Source of the DNA: Rhodobacteraceae bacterium UBA6273
GTDB taxonomy: Bacteria > Pseudomonadota > Alphaproteobacteria > Rhodobacterales > Rhodobacteraceae
NCBI GenBank assembly: GCA_002440625.1
Contig: DJUV01000305.1
Location: 1 to 6,451, forward strand
Reading direction: 5' to 3'
DNA: 6,451 nt
The notes under the pieces are model-generated. The model did not search any database, was not told where the DNA came from, and saw nothing but the letters and a program-made list of their open reading frames with translations. Position numbers and translations under genes: made by a program. This document shows, in pieces, positions 1 to 6,263 of the stretch (positions are counted from its first letter, which is position 1; the number at the start of each line of letters is the position of its first letter).

Positions 1-1231
1 GGATCGTGGTGTAGCCGATCCTCAGGCAGAAATCGACGATCAGGGGGCCGCGGGCATTTGGCAGGATTTCCCAGAGCATGATGTACCAGGGCCGTTCGCC
101 CCTGGTCTGCGCCGCCGAGACATAGTCGCGTGTCTTGATGTCAAGCGTGAGGCCGCGGACGATGCGGAACACCGTCGGCGAGTTCACGAAGACCACCGAG
201 ACGAAGACGATGAGGATATTCGGCGGCACATCGAAGAGGTCGATGGCGGCAGGGAAGAACGACACTGCGCTGCCAGGCGTCGAGATGAGCGAGAGATAGA
301 GCCAGCCGCCGAGCCCGAGGACTGCCGCGACCATCATGTTGCGGCGCTGGGGCTGCACGTAATAGCGCGAGTTGAGAAGGATGGTCAGGAAGATCAGCGG
401 GAAGACAAAGAGCGCCACCGCCATGAACTGCGGCAGGCCAGTGGTCACGATCTCGGGCGTGACGAGGAGATAGAAGAGCAGGATCACCGGAAAGGCGAGG
501 ATCAGGTTGGCGAGGAAAGAGAGCGCTGAGTCAAGCTTGCCACCATAGTAGCCGGCGGGCAGGCCAAGCGTGATGCCGACCATGAAGGCAAAGAGTGTGG
601 CGAGGGGCGCGATCTGGATGACGACCTGGCTCCCCTTGATCATCCGGCTGAAGACGTCGCGGCCAAGATGGTCGCCGCCGAAGATGTACCAGCCCGATCC
701 GTCCGGCAGGGCGACACCCGGCGCCTTGTTCTTAAGCTGGCTGATCTGGCCGAGCGGGTCATGCATCACGATCATGTCGGCGAAGATCGCGGTGAAAACC
801 CAGAACATCACGAGGCCGAAGCCGATCATGCCGATCGTCGAGTCGAAGAGCTTGCCGTAAAGGCCGAGGCGGCGCTTGAACTTGAGCGAGGCGGCGAAAA
901 GGACGATGAGCGCGATCCAGACCGGCAGGAACTTCTTCGCAGCCGCGCCGAAGATGCCGCCGCTGCCGAGCGGCAGGACCACGCCGCCGACAATGTAGAG
1001 GACAAGGACGCCGACCAGCACGAGGAACAGCCATTTCCCTGCCGTGACCGAAAGCGACCAGAGCCCGTTCGGCGCCGTTGCGGTGCCGTCCGGGTTCACG
1101 ACCACGACCGGGTCGGTCGCAACGAAGGACAGTGCGATCCGCGCAAGGACGGAGAGGATGAGAAGTGCTGCCAGTGCTGCCAGCACCGGGTTCAGAAGGG
1201 ACAGCGAACCAGTCCAGGTCAACGGCTCCAT
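1..1231 (-). CDS. DppC/OppC-type ABC transporter permease, enlarged, 3' end missing
   Basis: This is the inner-membrane permease of a peptide/nickel-type ABC importer, forming half of the translocation channel with the adjacent DppB-like protein. 410 codons are visible before the left window edge. The family core starts near residue 132 with a membrane segment. It continues with the hallmark GGDHLGRDVFSRM (185-197), then VGITLGLPAGYYGG (218-231), and the cytoplasmic EAA loop that docks on the ATPase (about 369-400; DYVSAAQTRGE, then LPNARGPLIVD). The usual family length is about 300 residues. Here about 130 extra residues precede the core, with hydrophobic stretches near 14-37, 64-87 and 101-116. 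About 65 further residues lie between LAFPVILLFYLL (246-257) and the segment before the EAA loop. I chose the ATG at 1231 because GGGGAG (1239-1244) lies 7 nt upstream. It starts 13 nt after the DppB-like stop, so translation is probably coupled. Substrate unknown. Confidence 0.9.
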   Translation of the reverse strand, partial: MEPLTWTGSLSLLNPVLAALAALLILSVLARIALSFVATDPVVVVNPDGTATAPNGLWSLSVTAGKWLFLVLVGVLVLYIVGGVVLPLGSGGIFGAAAKKFLPVWIALIVLFAASLKFKRRLGLYGKLFDSTIGMIGFGLVMFWVFTAIFADMIVMHDPLGQISQLKNKAPGVALPDGSGWYIFGGDHLGRDVFSRMIKGSQVVIQIAPLATLFAFMVGITLGLPAGYYGGKLDSALSFLANLILAFPVILLFYLLVTPEIVTTGLPQFMAVALFVFPLIFLTILLNSRYYVQPQRRNMMVAAVLGLGGWLYLSLISTPGSAVSFFPAAIDLFDVPPNILIVFVSVVFVNSPTVFRIVRGLTLDIKTRDYVSAAQTRGERPWYIMLWEILPNARGPLIVDFCLRIGYTTI

Positions 1232-1238
1232 CGTGATG

Positions 1239-1244
1239 CTCCCC
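1239..1244 (-). promoter_or_regulatory. Ribosome binding site of the DppC-like permease
   Basis: GGGGAG on the minus strand, 7 nt upstream of the ATG and directly abutting the TAA stop (1245-1247) of the preceding permease gene. This arrangement fixes the start and suggests that ribosomes finishing the first permease reload on the second. Confidence 0.7.
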
Positions 1245-2333
1245 TTACGAAATCCGGATGCGCGGATTGAGATAGACGTAGCCGATGTCGGAGATCAGCT
1301 GCGTCACGAGAACGACAAGCACCGCCACGACCGAACAGCCGAGCAGAAGCTGGATGTCGTTGTTGCTCGCAGCCGTTACCAGCGTCCAGCCGAAGCCCTT
1401 GTAGTTGAAGAGCGTCTCAGTGATGACGACACCGTTCAGGAGCCAGGGGAACTGCAGCATGATCACGGTGAAGGGCGCGATCAGCGCGTTCCTTAGTGCG
1501 TGTTTCATCACCACGCTGCGGAAGTTGACGCCCTTGAGACGGGCGGTGCGGATATATTGCTGGGTCATCACCTCGGTCATCGAGGCACGGGTCATCCGGG
1601 CGATGTAGCCGATGCCGTAAAGGGCGATGGTCATCACCGGCAGGGTGAAGTTCCAGAAGGTGATGTTGTCCATCGCCGAGGTGGAGGAGGCGAGAAAGAG
1701 CGTCTTTTTCGGCTCAAGTATCCCGAGATCGACCAAGAGCGGCGAAATTCCGGTGGCAGCGGTCGCGAAAAGCGCCACCAGGACGACGCCGGAGACATAT
1801 TCCGGGGTGGCGGTCGAGACGATGGCGAAGGTCGACAGCGTCCGGTCCATCGCCGAGCCTTCGCGCATCCCCGACAGGACGCCAAGGATGAGCGAGACCG
1901 GCACCATCACGATCATCACCCAGAGCATCAGCCAGCCGGTCGCGCCGAGCTTTTCCAGAAGCGCCGGGCCGACGGGCTGCTTGAATACGGTGGAATAGCC
2001 CCAGTTGCCCTGAAGAACGCCGCAATAGCGCGGCGCCAGCGCAGGATCGCTGTCCTGGGCGATGCAGCGTCCGCGGGTCACGCCCTTTTCGTCGGTAAAG
2101 GTCCAGCCTGGCACTACGCCGAGCCATTGGCCGTATCGCATCAGCACCGGGCCGGAATGGCCGTTCTGTTCGATCCAGGCGGTGACGGCCTCTTCGGTCA
2201 TCCGCACCGACCCCTCGCTTCGCGCCAGCTTTTCAAGGTTCGGCGCGAGGTTGGTGAGGTAGAACACCACGAAGGTCAGCGCAAAAGCGGTGAGAAGCAT
2301 TACGCCTAACCGGCGAAGGGTAAACTTCAACAT
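1245..2333 (-). CDS. DppB/OppB-type ABC transporter permease
   Basis: This is the second inner-membrane permease of the same peptide/nickel-type importer, 362 aa against about 310-340 for most relatives. The N-terminal MLKFTLRRLGVMLLTAFALT is the typical first membrane helix. A periplasmic loop (about 30-130) follows, with two cysteines (90 and 104) and the family motif GNWGYS (109-114). Membrane segments lie near 134-154, 166-192, 229-247, 284-305 and 328-349. The EAA loop spans about 260-288 (YIRTARLKGVNFRSVVMKHA, with the conserved Gly268). TETLFNYKGFG (305-315) and the C-terminal YLNPRIRIS are also typical. The ATG at 2333 begins the conserved first helix; a G-rich stretch (GGGGGA) about 11 nt upstream is only a modest ribosome binding site. 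The gene follows the binding-protein gene after 116 bp that contain a strong stem-loop, and lies 13 bp before the DppC-like gene. Substrate cannot be read from the sequence. Confidence 0.93.
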   Translation of the reverse strand: MLKFTLRRLGVMLLTAFALTFVVFYLTNLAPNLEKLARSEGSVRMTEEAVTAWIEQNGHSGPVLMRYGQWLGVVPGWTFTDEKGVTRGRCIAQDSDPALAPRYCGVLQGNWGYSTVFKQPVGPALLEKLGATGWLMLWVMIVMVPVSLILGVLSGMREGSAMDRTLSTFAIVSTATPEYVSGVVLVALFATAATGISPLLVDLGILEPKKTLFLASSTSAMDNITFWNFTLPVMTIALYGIGYIARMTRASMTEVMTQQYIRTARLKGVNFRSVVMKHALRNALIAPFTVIMLQFPWLLNGVVITETLFNYKGFGWTLVTAASNNDIQLLLGCSVVAVLVVLVTQLISDIGYVYLNPRIRIS

Positions 2334-2411
2334 GGAATGTACTATCCCCCGTGTGGTTCGCGCCCATGGCGCGCCAGGTCTGGTGACGGACTAGCCGAGA
2401 GAAAGTGGGAT

Positions 2412-2439
2412 CGGGGCGCGCCGTGACCGGCGCGCCCCG
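2412..2439 (-). promoter_or_regulatory. Stem-loop between binding-protein and permease genes
   Basis: A perfect 11-bp inverted repeat (CGGGGCGCGCC, 6-nt loop, GGCGCGCCCCG) starts about 10 nt after the binding-protein stop. In the leftward transcript it is followed by AUCCCACUUUCUC, which is not a true U-tract. It is therefore more likely to be an RNA-stabilising or partly attenuating hairpin than a full intrinsic terminator. Hairpins in this position are known in binding-protein-dependent operons such as malE-malF, where they leave more binding protein than permease. Confidence 0.75.
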
Positions 2440-2449
2440 TCGTTGGCCG

Positions 2450-4084
2450 TCAGGCGACCGACCATTTGTAGTGGTGATGCTCGAATGCCGGGTGCTGGGC
2501 GAGGCCGGCATAGCCTTCCTTGTGGTGGCGGAAGAGCGAGCGCGAGAACGGGTTGATGATGTAACCCTCATCTTGCAGGATCGCCTCCAGCTTGGCGCAG
2601 ATGTCGCGCCGCTTCTCGGCGTCAGCGATGGCAAGCGCCTCGGCCATCAGCGCGTCGAACTCCGGGTTGGCCATCGCCGTCTCGTTCCACGACCCCGTCG
2701 AGGTATAGGCCAGCGACATGTTCTGGACCGCAAGCGGGCGGTGGTTCCAGGTCGTGGAGGAGAACGGGTATTTCTGCCAGTCGTTCCAGAAGGTCGAGCC
2801 GGGCATGACCGTGTGCTTGATCTTCGCGCCGGCATCACGGATCTGTGCTACGACGGCGGCTGTGGTGGCGGATTCCCAGCCGTCGTCAAGCGAGATTACT
2901 TCAAGCTCGGTATCCTTGAGGCCCGCCGCTTCCAGTGCCGCCGGAAGGCCGGCAGGGTTGATCGTCTGCGCCGGGATCTTGGCGTATTCCGGGTGGATCG
3001 GGAAGACGTGGTGGTTCTCGCCGGTCTTGCCGAGGTTGTTGTAGCCAAGCTCAAGCACCACGGCCGGATCGACCGCAAGCTGGATCGCCTGACGAACGGC
3101 CTTTTCCTTGTAGAGGTCGCTGCCGGAGTTCATCCGCACCACGATGGTCGAGGCGGTATCGGCCTCTTCCTTGGTCAGGCCCATGCCGTCGAGGATGTCG
3201 ATGAACTCGCCCACCGACTCGTAGTTGGCATCCACCTCGTCCGAGGAGAAGAGCGCCACCATCGCCGCCGGATCGGTGCCGAAGTCGATGTAGTGGATCT
3301 CATCCAGCGGCGAGGTGCCGCCCCACCAGGTGTGGTTCGGCGCGCGCACCAGAATGACGCGCTGGCCGACCGAAACCTCTTGCGGGATGTAGGGGCCGGT
3401 GCCGATCGGGTTGGCCGAAGGATCGTCGCCGTCCTTGAACGAGGAATGCACGACCGCCGAGGGATAGTCGGCGAGGTTCGGCACGACGGCGATGTCCGAG
3501 ATGGTGAGGCTGAGCTTGACGGTGCTGTCATCGACCTTCGTCACAGCGCCATCGCGCATCGTCTTGGTCGCCTCATCCACGAGGCCCGGGAAGCGCGAAG
3601 CCATCGCGTTGCCTTCGACATTGCCATCGGTCCAGCGGGCGAAGTTGCGCACCACGTCGTCGGCGGTGAAGGGGTCGCCGTTGTTCCAGGTCACGCCCTG
3701 GCGGACCTTCAGCGTGTATTCGGTGGCGTCGGCATTCGCCTCCCAGCTTTCGAGGAGGCGGCCTTCGAAGGTGCCGTCGGCATTGTACTGGATTAGATAT
3801 TCGAGCCAGCCACGATAGATATTGGCGATCTGCGGCCAGTCGGCCAAACGCGGATCCTTGGTGCCCTTCACTTCCATCGCCATGCGGATCACGCCGCCGG
3901 CCTTGGCCTCTTGCGCCATAGCCGGGGCCTTGAGGCCGAGAAGGCCGTAGGCGCCTGCCGCCGACACGCCAAGTGCCGTCGCCCGGGTCAGGAATTCGCG
4001 CCGGCCCATGGTTCCGTCGGCGACTTCCTGCGCGTAGGCAAGTGCTGCCGGGTGCAGTTTCTTCGGTGTGAGATTTCCAGTCAT
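2450..4084 (-). CDS. Tat-exported family-5 ABC solute-binding protein
   Basis: This 544-aa periplasmic receptor of the DppA/OppA family (SBP_bac_5) captures the solute for the two downstream permeases. A twin-arginine signal is clear: GRREFL at 27-32, an Ala/Gly/Leu-rich core at about 36-51, and a cleavage site AMA|QE after residue 57. The n-region of 26 residues is long. Family features follow: LLESWEAN (110-117), [19 protein letters not shown] (127-145), NPIGTGPY (225-232) and [11 protein letters not shown] (330-340). Histidines cluster near the C-terminus (H520, H521, H535-H537). The ATG at 4084 has AGGGAG (4093-4098) 8 nt upstream. The gene has its own putative promoter at 4170-4200 and a leader of about 80 nt. 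Family-5 proteins bind peptides but also nickel, heme, sugars and opines, so the substrate stays open. The Tat route implies folding before export. Confidence 0.95.
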   Translation of the reverse strand: MTGNLTPKKLHPAALAYAQEVADGTMGRREFLTRATALGVSAAGAYGLLGLKAPAMAQEAKAGGVIRMAMEVKGTKDPRLADWPQIANIYRGWLEYLIQYNADGTFEGRLLESWEANADATEYTLKVRQGVTWNNGDPFTADDVVRNFARWTDGNVEGNAMASRFPGLVDEATKTMRDGAVTKVDDSTVKLSLTISDIAVVPNLADYPSAVVHSSFKDGDDPSANPIGTGPYIPQEVSVGQRVILVRAPNHTWWGGTSPLDEIHYIDFGTDPAAMVALFSSDEVDANYESVGEFIDILDGMGLTKEEADTASTIVVRMNSGSDLYKEKAVRQAIQLAVDPAVVLELGYNNLGKTGENHHVFPIHPEYAKIPAQTINPAGLPAALEAAGLKDTELEVISLDDGWESATTAAVVAQIRDAGAKIKHTVMPGSTFWNDWQKYPFSSTTWNHRPLAVQNMSLAYTSTGSWNETAMANPEFDALMAEALAIADAEKRRDICAKLEAILQDEGYIINPFSRSLFRHHKEGYAGLAQHPAFEHHHYKWSVA

Positions 4085-4122
4085 TCGCTTTTCTCCCTGC
4101 GAGCAGAAGCGGCCCCTTGGAT

Positions 4123-4139
4123 CGCCGGTTGGTCCGGCG
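4123..4139 (-). promoter_or_regulatory. Small hairpin in the binding-protein leader
   Basis: CGCCGG and CCGGCG form a perfect 6-bp stem around a 5-nt loop (ACCAA on the transcript strand). It ends 38 nt before the start codon of the binding-protein gene, inside the predicted 5' leader. It could stabilise the mRNA or be part of an operator. It is too short for me to call it a riboswitch. Confidence 0.4.
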
Positions 4140-4142
4140 TTT

Positions 4143-4237
4143 CACATCTTGGAGCGCGTCCCCAAGCCCTTATAGCGCCCGCTTTTTGCCGCAGCGTCAA
4201 TGCCTGTTGGCGGCACATCTTGTCGTTTTTGCGTCAA
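4143..4237 (-). repeat. Direct repeats around the binding-protein promoter, possible AraC-type operator
   Basis: Read on the minus strand, CAAGATGTG occurs at 4214-4222 and again at 4143-4151, 71 bp apart. One copy lies upstream of the putative -35 and the other downstream of the -10. TTGACGC occurs at 4231-4237 and 4194-4200, 37 bp apart, and each copy is followed by an A-run in CAAAAA context (4226-4232 and 4183-4188). AraC-family proteins commonly bind direct repeats near their target promoter, and such a regulator is encoded immediately upstream. Assigning the repeats to it is inference. Confidence 0.4.
4170..4200 (-). promoter_or_regulatory. Putative sigma70-like promoter for the transporter genes
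   Basis: The minus strand carries TTGACG at 4195-4200 (-35) and GCTATA or CTATAA at 4170-4176 (-10), with an 18- or 19-nt spacer. The -35 is a close match to consensus; the -10 is moderate and the spacer slightly long, as is common for promoters that need an activator. Transcription would start near 4163 and leave a leader of about 80 nt before the binding-protein ATG. Confidence 0.5.
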
Positions 4238-4259
4238 GCTGCGGCGAACCGGGGCGCGA

Positions 4260-5141
4260 TCAGCCCTGTCGGCGGAACGCTGACGGGGTCTTGCCGGTCC
4301 GGTGCTGGAATGCGCGGGTGAAATAAGCGGCGGAAGTGAATCCGAGCGCCTCCGACACACGTGCGACGGGCAGGCGGGTTTCGCTGAGCAGAAGCCGCGC
4401 CTCGAAGATCAGCCGGTCGTGCAGAAGGTCGGAGGCAGAACGGCCGCAGGTCTGGTTGCAAACGCGGGTCAGGTGTGTCGGCGTGACGCCAAGTTCGCGC
4501 GCATAGTCGGCTACGCCCTTGCCGGTCTTGAAATCGCGTTCGAGAAGTGCCGCGTAGCGCCGCGCCAGTCGCCGTGCGGCGTCAGGGCGGCGCCCGTCTT
4601 CGCCAAGCTGCGCGACATTGCGTTCAAGCCAGACGCCAAGAAGGCCGAGATGGTGCCGCGCCGCCCGTTCTGCGCCGGGCTTGCCGCTGTCGAGTTCCTT
4701 CTGGACGTTGTCGATCAGGGCGGAAAGCTCCGCCTGCGGGGCAACGTCGCGGATGCGCAGGTGCTGCGGTTCGGTCGGCAGGTCAAGCGTGGTGCCGCGT
4801 CCGAAGAAGACGGCGGTGCCATAGCTCTGCGCGCCCATCTCGAAGCCGTGCATGCAGCCTGCCGGAATGAAGATCGCGTTATGAGCGCCGAAGCCGCGAG
4901 TGACGCCGCCCACGGTGATGCGGCCCTGACCACGGGTGAACCACAAAAGCAGGGGTTCGGAGAGTGAGCGCATTGCCTCTATCCGCCAGCGGCCACCAGC
5001 GGCAAGGCGCGGAATCGGGACTATGCGGACGGGGGTGGTTTCCGGCGCTTCGGGCAACGCCTCGATCCGCCGCGGCGCGCGCGGCTTTTTCTGCGGCTGG
5101 TCGGAAAACTGCGCCAGCGGCGTCCCGGAAAACAGCTTCAA
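4260..5141 (-). CDS. AraC-family transcriptional regulator with cupin-like sensor domain
   Basis: This 293-aa one-component regulator probably controls the transporter genes that follow it on the same strand. The N-terminal half (about 35-120) looks like an AraC-type cupin: LLLWFTRGQGRITVGG (64-79), then FIPAGCMHGFEMG (91-103). The C-terminal half is the DNA-binding domain with two helix-turn-helix units. The first is around 207-232 (VADYARELGVTPTHLTRVC). The second is about 256-291, with the family signature VSEALGFTSAAYFTRAFQHR (262-281) and KTPSAFRR. The only usable start is TTG at 5141. The frame is closed upstream by TAA at 5205-5207, with no ATG or GTG between, and the first internal ATG (residue 57) would cut the cupin. 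GGGG 9 nt upstream is a weak ribosome binding site, so low expression is likely. The stop lies 175 bp from the binding-protein start with no clear terminator, so some readthrough is possible. The ligand is unknown. Confidence 0.9.
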   Translation of the reverse strand: MKLFSGTPLAQFSDQPQKKPRAPRRIEALPEAPETTPVRIVPIPRLAAGGRWRIEAMRSLSEPLLLWFTRGQGRITVGGVTRGFGAHNAIFIPAGCMHGFEMGAQSYGTAVFFGRGTTLDLPTEPQHLRIRDVAPQAELSALIDNVQKELDSGKPGAERAARHHLGLLGVWLERNVAQLGEDGRRPDAARRLARRYAALLERDFKTGKGVADYARELGVTPTHLTRVCNQTCGRSASDLLHDRLIFEARLLLSETRLPVARVSEALGFTSAAYFTRAFQHRTGKTPSAFRRQG

Positions 5142-5249
5142 CTCCAGTATCCCCAGTTCAAGCCGGTGTTCCGGCGCTCGTTCTTTGCGCTTGCGTCCGG
5201 AACATTAGGCGCAAACGTCCGGCAAACAAAGGGAAAAGTTGCGGCGGCG
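5142..5249 (-). other. miaA-araC intergenic region
   Basis: These 108 bp separate two genes on the same strand. On the minus strand CCGGACG occurs twice, and GTTTGCG / CGCAAGC can pair around a 14-nt loop (one G-U pair). A very weak promoter candidate is TTGTTT (5224-5229) with TAATGT (5202-5207) at a 16-nt spacing. No convincing terminator for miaA is visible, so the regulator gene may be partly cotranscribed with miaA. Confidence 0.35.
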
Positions 5250-6125
5250 TCAGGGCAGGGTGACGCAGCGCCAGGCCTTCATCCGGCTGCGGAACCAGGT
5301 TCGCTGGCGCTTGGCATATTGCCTGCTTGCGGCCTGCGCGGCCTCCCGCGCGGCGTCGATCGTCATGTCGCCCTGAAGGTGCGCGACCAGTTCGGGTGCG
5401 CCGATCGCCTTGGCCCAGAGCGCCGCCGGTTCCCAGGTGGGCAGCACCCGGCGCACCTCATCGAGCGCGCCATCCTGAAGCATCCGGTCAAAGCGCATGT
5501 CGATGCGCCGGGCGAGCCAGTCGCGGTCGGGCATGAGGACGACCGGCTGGGCGCGATCAAGCGGCAAAAGGGGGGCTGCGGTGCCGTCCTGCCATGCGGC
5601 CAACCCCCGTCCGGTGGCACGCTGCACCTCCCAGGCGCGCTGGATGCGGGCGGGATTGAGCCGGTCGATCCGGGCCGATGTTTCGGCGTCAATTTCGGCC
5701 AGCATGAGCGCTGGTCCTTCCGCCGCCATGCGCCCGTCGGCTTCGGCGCGCACGTCTGGCGGGGTCGGCGGAATCTCGGCCAGCCCTTCGGTCAGCGCGG
5801 TCAGGTAAAGCCCCGTCCCTCCGACGATGATCGCCCGCTCCGGCCCGGCCAGAAGCGGCGCGACCTCGCGCAGCCAGTGGCCGACGGAATAGTCGGCGCC
5901 CGGTGCCACATGGCCGTAAAGCCGGTGCGGCGCCAACGCTTCTTCGCCCTCCGTCGGCCGGGCGGTGAGAATCCGCCACGGCGTCCAGACCTGAAGCGCG
6001 TCGGCATTGACGATGACGCCGCCCTGCCGTTCCGCGATCTCAAGCGCCAGCGCGGACTTGCCCGAGGCCGTCGGCCCGGCGATGAGGACCGGCAGGTCCG
6101 GTCTTAGTTCATCCAGAAGTGTCAG
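5250..6125 (-). CDS. miaA: tRNA dimethylallyltransferase (MiaA), start codon non-standard or disrupted
   Basis: MiaA transfers the dimethylallyl group to N6 of A37 in tRNAs that read codons beginning with U; MiaB usually modifies the product further. Numbering assumes a start at 6125. The P-loop GPTASGKS is at 17-24, NADALQVW at 40-47, and TARPT at 54-58. [11 protein letters not shown] lies in the middle, and [14 protein letters not shown] plus the tRNA-binding [12 protein letters not shown] lie near the C-terminus. The length would be about 291 aa, normal for the family. The start is unusual: between the in-frame TGA at 6144-6146 and the P-loop there is no ATG, GTG or TTG. Candidates are CTG at 6125 (SD-like AAGGCGGG 7 nt upstream), CTG at 6116 or CTG at 6095. 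A one-base loss could instead have put the ATG at 6112 out of frame. The next standard-type start, TTG at 5936, would delete the P-loop. Identity is near certain; the start is not. Confidence 0.93.
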   Translation of the reverse strand: MTLLDELRPDLPVLIAGPTASGKSALALEIAERQGGVIVNADALQVWTPWRILTARPTEGEEALAPHRLYGHVAPGADYSVGHWLREVAPLLAGPERAIIVGGTGLYLTALTEGLAEIPPTPPDVRAEADGRMAAEGPALMLAEIDAETSARIDRLNPARIQRAWEVQRATGRGLAAWQDGTAAPLLPLDRAQPVVLMPDRDWLARRIDMRFDRMLQDGALDEVRRVLPTWEPAALWAKAIGAPELVAHLQGDMTIDAAREAAQAASRQYAKRQRTWFRSRMKAWRCVTLP

Positions 6126-6148
6126 AAGCTTGCCCGCCTTAGTTCATC
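6103..6148 (-). repeat. 11-bp direct repeat at the miaA start
   Basis: GATGAACTAAG on the minus strand occurs at 6138-6148 and 6103-6113, 35 bp apart. Each copy contains ATG-AAC-TAA, a start codon followed after one sense codon by a stop, and both are out of frame with miaA. Outside the 11 bp the two 35-bp units do not match, so this is not a simple tandem duplication. Confidence 0.8.
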
Positions 6149-6263
6149 TCGTTTCAACCGCCCGCCGCGTCCCTTTGACCCGGTCCCCGGGCATCTGGTT
6201 GTGCCCGGCGGTGATTTCCTTCATTTTGCGCGCGAACAAACAAAGCGGCAAGCGGAGCAGGCT
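6126..6263. other. Divergent miaA-pyrH intergenic region
   Basis: These 138 bp must hold the promoters for both genes. On the plus strand TTGACC (6175-6180) is a good -35 candidate for pyrH, but no good -10 follows at 16-18 nt (GTTGTG at 6198-6203 is poor). On the minus strand only weak elements are visible. The main structure is the pair of overlapping inverted repeats at 6179-6208. Confidence 0.4.
6179..6208 (+). repeat. Overlapping inverted repeats upstream of pyrH
   Basis: CCGGGCA (6187-6193) and TGCCCGG (6202-6208) form a perfect 7-bp inverted repeat with an 8-nt loop. The left arm can alternatively pair with CCCGG (6179-6183) across a 3-nt loop. The two pairings exclude each other. No U-tract follows, so this is not a plain terminator. 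Confidence 0.5.

Noticed and set aside
668..1270. 200-codon open frame on the plus strand opposite the DppC-like permease
   Set aside because: It is a charged, low-complexity shadow translation, antisense to a continuous membrane protein frame that includes the family hallmark motifs.
1500..2309. 269-codon open frame on the plus strand opposite the DppB-like permease
   Set aside because: The translation is full of His, Gly, Asp and Arg with no recognisable motif. The opposite strand encodes a well-formed membrane protein.
2390..2439. Intrinsic terminator after the binding-protein gene
   Set aside because: The stem is strong, but the following sequence has only a short interrupted U stretch, and the permeases downstream appear to depend on readthrough from this promoter.
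2405..3796. 463-codon open frame on the plus strand opposite the binding-protein gene
   Set aside because: It is antisense to a gene with clear family motifs and a signal peptide. Its translation is Arg/Val/His-rich with no domain, as expected for a high-GC shadow frame.
4085..4259. Riboswitch in the binding-protein leader
   Set aside because: Only one 6-bp hairpin and short direct repeats are visible. No known riboswitch core or expression platform can be recognised.
4302..4967. 221-codon open frame on the plus strand opposite the AraC-family gene
   Set aside because: The minus strand has the complete two-helix-turn-helix domain, and the plus-strand product resembles no family.
5166..6107. 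313-codon open frame on the plus strand opposite miaA
   Set aside because: It is a shadow of miaA, whose P-loop and tRNA-binding motifs lie on the other strand. There is no ribosome binding site or domain.
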